This document shows, piece by piece, positions 37,831 to 44,462 of a DNA stretch of 64,000 nt. A program made the translations under genes and the position numbers. Origin of the DNA: Nitratiruptor tergarcus DSM 16512 (GTDB lineage: Bacteria; Campylobacterota; Campylobacteria; Campylobacterales; Nitratiruptoraceae); NCBI RefSeq assembly GCF_027946175.1, contig NZ_AP026671.1, positions 744,001 through 808,000 of the forward strand. Reading direction: 5' to 3'. How positions within the stretch are numbered: the first letter of the stretch is position 1; every line of letters begins with the position of its first letter. Under the pieces are notes generated by a model, which did no database searches, had not been told where the DNA came from, and was given only the letters and a program-made list of their open reading frames with translations.

Positions 37831-38208
37831 TTAACATTCACTCAGATCTTTGTCAAAGCTCAACTTATCATAATTTTGGAGTTTACATTTAGCACATATC
37901 AAAGCATCTACAAAATCAATATTTTTATTTTCTATAATATTTAAATTTTCAAATAGTATTACTTTATCTTTATTCACAACCCCTTCCAAAGAAAGGATGA
38001 TTTTAAGGTCTGCTATTACATCATTTTTAGGTAGTTTATAAAATTTTGTAAGGACAAAAAAGACTTCCATTAAGACTTCACTCAAAATTTCAACTTTTAT
38101 TTTACCTTTCTCAATCTGCTCAAAATATTCAATACTTTTTCTTAGTAATACATCATTATCTCCTACTAAAAATCTAATAATAACATTTGCATCAAGAAGA
38201 TAGACCAT
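37831..38208 (-). CDS. PIN-domain ribonuclease toxin (VapC-like)
   Basis: 125 residues. Acidic PIN residues are visible: D6 in LLDANVIIRFL, E in SEVLMEVFF, D in NIDFVDALICAK and D in LSFDKDLSEC. Such proteins cut RNA and are held in check by the upstream partner. It overlaps the antitoxin gene by 17 bases. Length and motif set are complete. Confidence 0.85.
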   Translation of the reverse strand: MVYLLDANVIIRFLVGDNDVLLRKSIEYFEQIEKGKIKVEILSEVLMEVFFVLTKFYKLPKNDVIADLKIILSLEGVVNKDKVILFENLNIIENKNIDFVDALICAKCKLQNYDKLSFDKDLSEC

Positions 38209-38455
38209 ACTTTTCCTTCATAGCCTCTTGCATCGCTAACTCTTTAATCTTTTGTAATGAAAGATTGGTCTTTTCTATTCTGTTTTTATATTTGCCTGCT
38301 AATTTTTTTACAAACGGCTCTTGTTCTTTTTGCTTTACAGGATAGACTATTGCAAGAATTTCTTTTTTTCTCTTATCTACAATCTTTATCTCTTCAGTTA
38401 TATTTTTAAAAACAGAAATGTTTTTTTGTATCTCACCTATTCCGATGCTTATCAA
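38192..38455 (-). CDS. Antitoxin partner of the PIN toxin
   Basis: 87 residues. The N-terminus (MISIGIGEIQKNISVFKNI then EEIKIVDKRKKEILAIVYPV) looks like a Phd/YefM-type DNA-binding fold, and the C-terminus is a charged helix that would embrace the toxin. The call rests on size, overlap and position just before the PIN gene. It may autoregulate the pair. Confidence 0.75.
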   Translation of the reverse strand: MISIGIGEIQKNISVFKNITEEIKIVDKRKKEILAIVYPVKQKEQEPFVKKLAGKYKNRIEKTNLSLQKIKELAMQEAMKEKYGLSS

Positions 38456-38591
38456 AATTGTCCTTTGTTAAAAGTTGCGATATTTATATATATTTATACT
38501 ATTTTATATAAATAAGATTTTTTTGTCAATTTTTATAACAATTATTAACAAAATTTGTTACCATTTTCTTACCTTTCAAAAAAGAGCAAAT

Positions 38592-38879
38592 ATAAAACAA
38601 AGCTATGTCTATATTATGACGAGCATGAATCATCGTGCCATCTATATCGGAGTAACTAGCAACTTGGTAAAAAGAGTTTACGAACACAAAAACGGCTTGT
38701 GTGACGGATTTACTAAAAGATATCATTGCACAAAACTTGTCTATTTTGAAGTTTTTGACAATATCGATGAAGCCATCAATCGAGAAAAATATCTCAAAGG
38801 CAAGAAAAGAGATTTCAAAATTGCATTGATAGAGAAGCAGAATCCCAAGTGGCGTGATTTGTATGATGACATATTGTAG
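38592..38879 (+). CDS. GIY-YIG endonuclease-domain protein, start codon unclear
   Basis: About 95 residues of the short UPF0213-like type. The GIY-YIG motif is YVYIM...AIYIGVTSNLVKRVYEHK, followed by the conserved E in NREKYLKGKKRDFK. In relatives the start corresponds to M-K-Q-S-Y-V-Y. Here that codon is ATA (38,592), with AAGAG 6 bases before it. The frame is open upstream to an ATG at 38,475 without protein-like sequence, and ATG codons also occur at 38,616 and 38,625. The gene may be weakly expressed or newly damaged. Confidence 0.72.
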   Translation: MKQSYVYIMTSMNHRAIYIGVTSNLVKRVYEHKNGLCDGFTKRYHCTKLVYFEVFDNIDEAINREKYLKGKKRDFKIALIEKQNPKWRDLYDDIL

Positions 38880-38898
38880 ATCTATTGCTATGTTTCTC

Positions 38899-39003
38899 TG
38901 TCATCCTGAGACTTTGTATTCCCGTCATCCTGAGGCGTCAGCAGAAGGATCTATCCTATCTGCCGATCATTTATAGATCTTTCGCTACGCTCATGATGAC
39001 GAG
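38899..39003. repeat. REP-like hairpin repeat 1
   Basis: Two right-facing copies (GTCATCCTGAG) and one inverted copy (AGATCTTTCGCTACGCTCATGATGAC) lie between the GIY-YIG gene and the DUF4143 ATPase. The outer arms can pair. Confidence 0.85.
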
Positions 39004-39010
39004 ACATTAT

Positions 39011-40294
39011 TCACTTCTCTTCACCCTCCAAGAGCCATCTCCACAAAGGTTTGAGAAATATCTTGAAACCTTGTGATTCGATGACTCTATCTTCATCTTT
39101 TGTGATCAGACATCCACTTTCACTACCTACATATCGCATTCCTTCAATCAACGATTGCACTTCCCTTTCCAAAGTTTTCTTATCTTTCACATCATAAATG
39201 ACATTAACAAGCATTTTGCGACTAGGGATATAAAAATCCACCTCTCTTTTGCTTTTATAGTAGTAAATTTGTGAAAATCTTCTTCGTAAATGCAAAAAAA
39301 CTACATTCTCATACAATTTAGAATAATCTGGCGAAAAGGTAGTATCGTAAATATAGTTGAATCCATTATCTACGATAAACACCTTTTTGGGATTCCTCTG
39401 CTCTTCTTTGACAGAACTTTTGAAAATAGATGTAATAAAACAGGTATACGCATCGTTTAAATAAGCAAAATATTCAAAAAGCGTGTCTTTGGAGAGTCTA
39501 TATCCCATTGATTTGAAGTCGTTATAGAGTTTGGTAAAACTCACAAGTGTCGCTGGGTTGGAAAAAAGATATTTTATGAGAAGCTTCAAAAGTGCGAGAT
39601 TTTTGACTTTGTAGCGCTCTATGATATCCCTATACACTATCAAATCCACATAATCACGCAAAATTCTCGATTGGATATCTTCATCCTCTTCCAATACAAT
39701 TTCAGGAAATCCTCCTTTAACAACATAAATTTGCAATGCATTTTTTATATGAGAGAGACTTTTAGAGGAGTGGAGATTGATATCGATCTGCCTGAAGCGA
39801 AGGTATTCTTGAAAACTAAGTGGAAAAACTTCATAACTTATCGTCCTTCCCCTAAGTGATGTGGCAATCTCTTTTGACAAAAGTTTTGAGGATGAACCAG
39901 TTATAACAATATTTGCATTCAAAGTATCATGAATACGCCTAACAAATTTCTCCCAATAGGCAATTTCTTGAATCTCATCGAAAAAGAGGTAAATCTTCTC
40001 GTCTCGCTTTTGTGGATAGAGCTCAAAATAGGCTTCTATAAGTTTGTCAAAATCTTTATAATTCATTCCTATCAAACAATCATCTTCAAAATTTATATAA
40101 AGGATATTTTGTTTCAATCCTTTCTTTTTGAGTTTGTTTATCATTTCGTAAAGTAAATAGGTTTTACCCGACCTTCGCACGCCTATTAAAGAGACAATTT
40201 TCGAAGTTTCTATTGGAAGTGTATATGCTCTAGGTATGATTTCAATCTCTTTTTCTTGAAAATCAACAATGAGTCTTTTGAAGAGTTCTTTCAT
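39011..40294 (-). CDS. AAA_14/DUF4143 ATP-binding protein
   Basis: 427 residues. Walker A is GVRRSGKTYLLYEM, Walker B IYLFFDEIQEI, and VITGSSSKLLSKEIATSLRGR is the family signature. The C-terminal DUF4143 region has a PD-(D/E)xK-like start (KREVDFYIPS), but the position of the E-x-K pair reads NVIYDV, so nuclease activity is doubtful. Such ATPases are common accessory genes in archaea and thermophiles, with no settled role. A perfect palindrome sits directly before the ATG. Confidence 0.88.
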   Translation of the reverse strand: MKELFKRLIVDFQEKEIEIIPRAYTLPIETSKIVSLIGVRRSGKTYLLYEMINKLKKKGLKQNILYINFEDDCLIGMNYKDFDKLIEAYFELYPQKRDEKIYLFFDEIQEIAYWEKFVRRIHDTLNANIVITGSSSKLLSKEIATSLRGRTISYEVFPLSFQEYLRFRQIDINLHSSKSLSHIKNALQIYVVKGGFPEIVLEEDEDIQSRILRDYVDLIVYRDIIERYKVKNLALLKLLIKYLFSNPATLVSFTKLYNDFKSMGYRLSKDTLFEYFAYLNDAYTCFITSIFKSSVKEEQRNPKKVFIVDNGFNYIYDTTFSPDYSKLYENVVFLHLRRRFSQIYYYKSKREVDFYIPSRKMLVNVIYDVKDKKTLEREVQSLIEGMRYVGSESGCLITKDEDRVIESQGFKIFLKPLWRWLLEGEEK

Positions 40295-40318
40295 ATTATC
40301 CCTTTCTAAAGGGATAAT
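40295..40318. promoter_or_regulatory. Perfect palindrome abutting the DUF4143 ATPase start
   Basis: Arms ATTATCCCTTT and AAAGGGATAAT (11 bp, no mismatch) flank a 2-base centre and end at the base next to the ATG. On the minus-strand transcript the second arm contains the AAAGGGA ribosome site, so an RNA hairpin would hide it. Alternatively it is a DNA operator. Confidence 0.6.
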
Positions 40319-40418
40319 TTTACTATATTTTGTCCTCTTATATAAGGATAAATAGCAATATCAATCCCATTGTCACAAGACTCCATCATCATGAGGAAGC
40401 ACCGTAACTGAAGTATTT

Positions 40419-40584
40419 CCCGTCATCCTGAGGCGTCAGCCGAAGGATCTAATTTATCAACCATTCATCACAGATCTTTCGCTACGCTCAAGATGACGAG
40501 TAGCAGTCATTCTGAGGGAGCGGGAGTAACCGAAGGATCTACGTTGATTTTCCGATCACCCTGAGCCATTGGCGAAGAATCTAT
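40419..40584. repeat. REP-like hairpin repeats 2 (double)
   Basis: Two successive units: GTCATCCTGAGGCGTCAGCC...AGATGACGA, then GTCATTCTGAGGGAGC...GAATCTATG. They fill the gap between the ATPase and the HEPN gene. Confidence 0.85.
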
Positions 40585-40586
40585 GA

Positions 40587-41027
40587 TCATTTATTTTTTA
40601 TCTCTTGCAGATATCGCAATGTATTTTCCATAATCTCGATCAATTTTTCACTATACATCAAAACTTCATCGAATATCTCGATAAGATTTTCTTCAATATA
40701 CTCATGCACTATATCATTACGCAAATCTTTCATTATTCTTAACTCATCGATATCTTCAAAAAACCCGCGTTTATGAGCATTGTTTACAACATCAATGAGT
40801 GTTCCGGGATTTTCAAATTCATAAATATCTATGGAGCGAAATATCTTTCTGATAAGAAAATCGATTCCTCTGCTATATCTGGCACACAAAGTTTCAAATT
40901 TACCAAATTCTTCTGGAGTGTAACAATTTTTAATCCCAATATTTTTGCATTCATTGACAGAATAGCGTATCCAAAAGAGCTGTTTTTCAATGAGTCTTTT
41001 GTCTTCTAAAAGCTTTTCATACATCAT
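40587..41027 (-). CDS. HEPN-domain toxin (HepT-like)
   Basis: 146 residues, all helical. The RX4H ribonuclease motif is LRNDIVHEY near residue 107. HepT proteins of this type cut RNA and are kept silent by an MNT partner that attaches AMP to the Tyr after the His (type VII system). The 4-base overlap with the MNT gene upstream supports this. The HEPN subfamily differs from the other HEPN genes in this window. Confidence 0.83.
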   Translation of the reverse strand: MMYEKLLEDKRLIEKQLFWIRYSVNECKNIGIKNCYTPEEFGKFETLCARYSRGIDFLIRKIFRSIDIYEFENPGTLIDVVNNAHKRGFFEDIDELRIMKDLRNDIVHEYIEENLIEIFDEVLMYSEKLIEIMENTLRYLQEIKNK

Positions 41028-41308
41028 AACTCGACTGCTTGCTTACGTATCAGTTCGATAAAAGCATTTTTATTTCTTTTATTATCAAGAACAATATCGA
41101 TTTTTTGCTCTCCAAAATGTTTATAAAACTCCACCCGCAAAGCTCTTAAATCTTTTCTTGTGATATTCTCTCCTACTATCAAAAGATCTATATCCCCTCC
41201 TCTTTTGCTATCATCTGTCCTACTTCCAAAGAGGTAAATCTTCGCATTAGGAGAGATAGAGTAAAGCTTCTCTTTTAAAACCTTTATCTCTTTTTCGCTA
41301 AGCCGCAT
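41024..41308 (-). CDS. MNT-domain nucleotidyltransferase antitoxin (MntA-like)
   Basis: 94 residues, minimal nucleotidyltransferase. The GSRX(n)DxD motif reads IYLFGSRTDDSKRGGDIDLLIV, with a third acidic residue in KIDIVLDNKR. It likely AMPylates the HEPN partner. Start MRLSEKEI. Confidence 0.87.
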   Translation of the reverse strand: MRLSEKEIKVLKEKLYSISPNAKIYLFGSRTDDSKRGGDIDLLIVGENITRKDLRALRVEFYKHFGEQKIDIVLDNKRNKNAFIELIRKQAVEL

Positions 41309-41370
41309 CGTATAATCCTTATTCTTGTCTTTTTTATTTTATCAAACTATTATGGATTTTACATAAAAAA

Positions 41371-41530
41371 GCAGTCATTCTGAGGCTTTAGCCGAAGGAT
41401 CTACATTAATTTCCCGGTCACCCTGAGCAAAGCGAAGGGTCTACTTTTTAGTCAATTACCATCATAGATCTTTCGCTACGCTCAAGATGACGAAACTCTG
41501 TCATCTTGAGCCAAAAGTGAAGGAGCTACT
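41371..41530. repeat. REP-like hairpin repeats 3
   Basis: Units GTCATTCTGAGGCTTTAGCC, GTCACCCTGAGCAAAGCG, an inverted AGATCTTTCGCTACGCTCAA and GTCATCTTGAGCC lie between the MNT gene and the broken mazF. Confidence 0.85.
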
Positions 41531-41533
41531 TCC

Positions 41534-41868
41534 TTATCCCATATCAAACAATAACAATTTCAGTTTTTCCAGTACTTTTTCTAATACTTCCTCATCGACC
41601 TTTTCTACAAAAGCGACACTCCTTGCACGATAATCAAGAGTCCTTACTTGATCAGGGAGCACAACTCCTTGAATCTTTCCAGCTATAGCTACCTCAAAAG
41701 GATACCCTTTACTTTTGGATGTAATAGGAGAGGCGATACGCGGCCAACTTTCTTATTGTATTCATATGGTGAGAGAATCAATGCAGGCCTATGCCTTGCT
41801 TGTTCATGCCCTTTTTGAGGATTGAGCCCGACCCAAACGATATCACCGCGCTCAGGAATATAACTCAT
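41534..41868 (-). pseudogene. MazF/PemK-type toxin with a frameshift
   Basis: The ATG at 41,868 opens MSYIPERGDIVWVGLNPQKG then HEQARHRPALILSPYEYNKK, the typical MazF N-terminus. Near 41,741 the frame breaks. The remaining protein continues one frame over as RIASPITSKSKGYPFEVAIA through VVLPDQVRTLDYRARSVAFV to a stop at 41,534. Only one indel separates it from an intact gene of about 111 residues. The antitoxin mazE upstream is intact. Confidence 0.85.
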
Positions 41869-41882
41869 AGCAGCTCTTTTCC

Positions 41883-42095
41883 TTATATATCACCAAAATC
41901 TATTTCATGATGAACATTTTGTGGAGTTATTTGTGATAAGAGCGATTGTAAAGATTTCTTGGGAGTGAGGATTATTTTCCCATCTCTAATTTCGATATCG
42001 ATTTCGCTATTTTCTTGAAGATTAAGACTCTTCAATATCTGTTTGGAAAGTCTAATGCCATAGCTATTGCCCCATTTATTGATTTTGACTGTCAT
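41883..42095 (-). CDS. mazE: MazE-type AbrB-fold antitoxin
   Basis: 70 residues. MTVKINKWGNSYGIRLSKQI then LKSLNLQENSEIDIEI is the swapped-hairpin AbrB/MazE DNA-binding domain, and the C-terminal tail would wrap the MazF toxin. It ends 14 bases before the broken mazF gene. With the toxin dead, it may persist as an orphan regulator or as protection against related toxins. Confidence 0.9.
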   Translation of the reverse strand: MTVKINKWGNSYGIRLSKQILKSLNLQENSEIDIEIRDGKIILTPKKSLQSLLSQITPQNVHHEIDFGDI

Positions 42096-42132
42096 TTTCT
42101 ATCCTTATATACTTTGTATATACTTGTTGTAT

Positions 42133-42223
42133 CATAGATCTTTTGCTTTGCTCAAGATGATGAGTAGTAATCATCCTGATGCTTTACATCCTGGTCATCC
42201 TGAGTCGTAGGCGAAGGATCTAC
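42133..42223. repeat. REP-like hairpin repeat 4
   Basis: An inverted unit (AGATCTTTTGCTTTGCTCAAGATGA) followed by GTCATCCTGAGTCGTAGGCGAAGGATCTA separates mazE from the HepT-like gene. Confidence 0.82.
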
Positions 42224-42231
42224 CTTCAAAA

Positions 42232-42681
42232 TCACAAAGCAAATCTCTCTATTCTTTTTATGACTACATCGGAAAAATCTATATCTTTTTGCAAAAAATC
42301 GTATAGCTTCTCATATTGTCTACTTTGCAACAATTTATACAATATATCCTCATCAAATTCCAAATAGTCATGAATCAAGACATTGCGAAAACCGATTGCA
42401 GCATTGAATTCTCTATACTCTTCATCCTCTAGGGCTCCTACTTCATGGAGAATATACACAGCATCTTTACTCCTCGTGGGCACAACCGGACAATTGTAAA
42501 ATTTTAGAATCTTTTTCGATTTTCCTATAAGCATCTCGATCATCACTTGCAGACTATTTTTGGCCGCACGCAGCTCGATCTCATCGAGTTTCTCTTTGCT
42601 CGCAAGAATATCAAGAATCCTCTTCTCTTGGATCGCTCGCTTCTTTATCTGTTCCAAGTAGTCGTACAAGCTCATTTTCAC
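42232..42681 (-). CDS. HEPN-domain HepT-like toxin
   Basis: 149 residues, nucleotidyltransferase-substrate-binding type. The RX4HDY motif is FRNVLIHDYLEF near residue 98. LDEIELRAAKNSLQVMIEML is a typical N-terminal helix. It overlaps the MNT gene by 71 bases as drawn; no later in-frame ATG precedes the conserved part, so the overlap seems real or an unusual start is used. A degraded paralog lies at 37,316. Confidence 0.85.
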   Translation of the reverse strand: MKMSLYDYLEQIKKRAIQEKRILDILASKEKLDEIELRAAKNSLQVMIEMLIGKSKKILKFYNCPVVPTRSKDAVYILHEVGALEDEEYREFNAAIGFRNVLIHDYLEFDEDILYKLLQSRQYEKLYDFLQKDIDFSDVVIKRIERFAL

Positions 42682-42982
42682 TGCCTTTTATCAATATATG
42701 CCGATATGCTATCTCTCTTTTGATACTCTCTCCAGCTCGCAAAAAATCCACCAGATCGATATCTTCAACATCTATATCCATTGCATGGGCTATCTCCACC
42801 CACAACCTCGCAAAATCGCTTACATCCCCTCTATAGACTATTGCAAAATCATAGTCGCTGAAGGGATGTGCATCATTACCTACTCGTGATCCAAACAAAA
42901 CTGCCAAATCTATGTGAGAAAATCTTGCAAATATCTCTTTTAATGCTGCTATATCGATATTTTTTACAGGTAGTGGTATCAT
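42611..42982 (-). CDS. MNT-domain nucleotidyltransferase antitoxin
   Basis: 123 residues. The motif is LAVLFGSRVGNDAHPFSDYD FAIV (GSR then DYD), with a third acid in DVEDIDLVDFLRAGE. It partners the HepT-like protein. The tail (IKGSENELVRLLGTD) also survives in the 37-kb remnant, showing the pair was once duplicated as a unit. Confidence 0.86.
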   Translation of the reverse strand: MIPLPVKNIDIAALKEIFARFSHIDLAVLFGSRVGNDAHPFSDYDFAIVYRGDVSDFARLWVEIAHAMDIDVEDIDLVDFLRAGESIKREIAYRHILIKGSENELVRLLGTDKEASDPREEDS

Positions 42983-43021
42983 AGGAATATTATAGCGTAA
43001 TAGCGTATCACTTATAAACTT

Positions 43022-43050
43022 GGATCTTTCGCAACGCTCAAGATGACGAA
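43022..43050. repeat. REP-like half unit 5
   Basis: A single inverted half (GGATCTTTCGCAACGCTCAA then GATGACGA) upstream of the MNT gene. Confidence 0.75.
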
Positions 43051-43128
43051 TCTATTCGTCTAATGTGAAATAAAGGATTTATCACTTCTATATGTTATAA
43101 CCATAGAATAAATCAAAGATGTAAATCA

Positions 43129-43224
43129 TCAATGCTGCATTTTGTGTTTTTCCTTGAAAATAAGATACAATGCATAAGCACCAAGAATGCCGATTGTCAA
43201 TAATACATATGTTCCTGCACTCAT
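43129..43224 (-). CDS. 31-residue single-span membrane protein
   Basis: MSAGTYVLLTIGILGAYALY, then LIFKEKHKMQH and stop. One membrane helix is followed by a basic tail. Its ATG overlaps the TGA of the 67-residue gene before it (ATGA), which strongly suggests both are translated as a pair. The function is unknown. Confidence 0.62.
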   Translation of the reverse strand: MSAGTYVLLTIGILGAYALYLIFKEKHKMQH

Positions 43225-43424
43225 TTTTCAGCTCCTAAATTTATCAATTCCGTACCTATCCAAAAAGCCACCAACATACCGACAAAAAATTCCCAACCTA
43301 TATCGCCAAATTTACCTTTGACAATCGGTGTCACAACGGCGATTGCAAAGGTTATCTTACCTAAGTCATAAAATAACTTACCTAATTCTTTTAAAGCCTC
43401 TTTTTTCATTAATACCCTCTTCAA
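43221..43424 (-). CDS. 67-residue membrane protein with two spans
   Basis: A basic amphipathic start (MKRVLMKKEALKELGKLFYD) is followed by two hydrophobic segments (ITFAIAVVTPIVKG and WEFFVGMLVAFWIGTELINL). Translationally coupled to the 31-residue membrane protein. I do not recognise a named function. Its place among toxin-antitoxin modules suggests a small accessory cassette such as a membrane toxin or protective pair, but nothing proves that. Confidence 0.7.
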   Translation of the reverse strand: MKRVLMKKEALKELGKLFYDLGKITFAIAVVTPIVKGKFGDIGWEFFVGMLVAFWIGTELINLGAEK

Positions 43425-43498
43425 CGATTATATCATTTATTTTTATATTTTTGGTTGGATTGCAAAATTATATTTTATCATGTTATGCCCACTATTTT

Positions 43499-43612
43499 CG
43501 TCACCCTGAGCAAAGCGAATGATCTATTTTATTTACCATTCACCACAGATCTTTCACATTCATTCAGGATGACAAACCGTAGTCATCCTGAGGTGTCAGC
43601 CGAAGGATCTAT
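43499..43612. repeat. REP-like hairpin repeats 6
   Basis: GTCACCCTGAGCAAAGCG, an inverted AGATCTTTCACATTCATTCA and GTCATCCTGAGGTGTCAGCC occur in order between the small membrane pair and a PIN module. Confidence 0.85.
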
Positions 43613-43627
43613 CCTGAAACGGTCTGC

Positions 43628-44053
43628 TCAAATATCTTTTTCAAAATTATAATGCTCTAAAAATCCCTTACAATCAAAGATTTCTATACCACAATCAACA
43701 AATTTCTTATCATGGGTAATGAAAATGCATTTGTGTTTTTTAGCTGCAAAACACTGCAAAGCATCCTCAAAATCTACATTTTCCCTCAATGCAAATTCGA
43801 TGGCATTTTTCATTACATCTTTGTCAAAATATATAATATTCCAATCATCTATAATATCTTTAAAAAAATGTAAAACTTTTTGTTTATCTTTTACAAGATA
43901 ATAGATTGTACTTAACATATCTTCAGTGATAAAAATTTCACACTCTTGTTCTATCAACGCAGCTATTAATCTTACCGCCAAATGGTGAGAAGACCTTGAC
44001 TCATCCAAAAAATCTATAATGATATTGGTATCTAAAAAGATATTAGTTATCAC
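43628..44053 (-). CDS. PIN-domain ribonuclease toxin
   Basis: 141 residues. Acidic residues fit the PIN active site: D in IFLDTNIIIDFLDE, E in ITEDMLSTIYYL, D in NVDFEDALQCFAA and D in FITHDKKF. It overlaps the antitoxin gene by 11 bases. Confidence 0.87.
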   Translation of the reverse strand: MITNIFLDTNIIIDFLDESRSSHHLAVRLIAALIEQECEIFITEDMLSTIYYLVKDKQKVLHFFKDIIDDWNIIYFDKDVMKNAIEFALRENVDFEDALQCFAAKKHKCIFITHDKKFVDCGIEIFDCKGFLEHYNFEKDI

Positions 44054-44351
44054 CGTTTATCCCTGCTTTCGCCTTTGCTATCTCAGTTTTCAATTCTTTA
44101 GAAGACAAATTTTCAAATTTCTCATCTATTTTTATAGCACCAGCATATTGCATAATTTTACGTAATTTCTCTTCTTTAGCTTTTTGCTTTTTTTCTCTTA
44201 AATATTTTAAAAATTCGATTGCTTGCTCTTTTGATAGATAGATTCCTTTTAATTCATTAGTCTTTTTATCAACTATTTCTACTATTTCCATATTCTGCAG
44301 TTTATTGAAGCTTTTGGTAAATTCCCTCACTCCTATCTTTGGCATTCTCAT
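44043..44351 (-). CDS. Antitoxin partner of the second PIN toxin
   Basis: 102 residues. MRMPKIGVREFTKSFNKLQN then MEIVEIVDKKTNELKGIYLS resembles a Phd/YefM-like N-terminal domain. A lysine-rich helix follows. It sits directly upstream of, and overlapping, the PIN gene. Family placement is tentative; the partner role rests on context. Confidence 0.75.
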   Translation of the reverse strand: MRMPKIGVREFTKSFNKLQNMEIVEIVDKKTNELKGIYLSKEQAIEFLKYLREKKQKAKEEKLRKIMQYAGAIKIDEKFENLSSKELKTEIAKAKAGINGDN

Positions 44352-44430
44352 TTTTTCTCCTTCATCAGATATCTGATATCAGTATAACATAAATCTTCAA
44401 TAATGTAAGCATTTTCATATTACAACTTAG

Positions 44431-44436
44431 TTATAA
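44431..44436 (+). promoter_or_regulatory. -10 element for the ligase-WecA fusion gene
   Basis: Perfect TATAAT 27 bases before the ATG at 44,463, with AAAGAG as a moderate ribosome site. The large gene seems to have its own promoter at the edge of the toxin-antitoxin island. Confidence 0.5.
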
Positions 44437-44462
44437 TTTCACAAAAATCTAAAGAGTTTTCT

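Noticed and set aside
38899-39003. REP-like hairpins as ordinary rho-independent terminators
   Set aside because: They have no T-run after the stem, occur in both orientations and in doublets, and are limited to accessory gaps.
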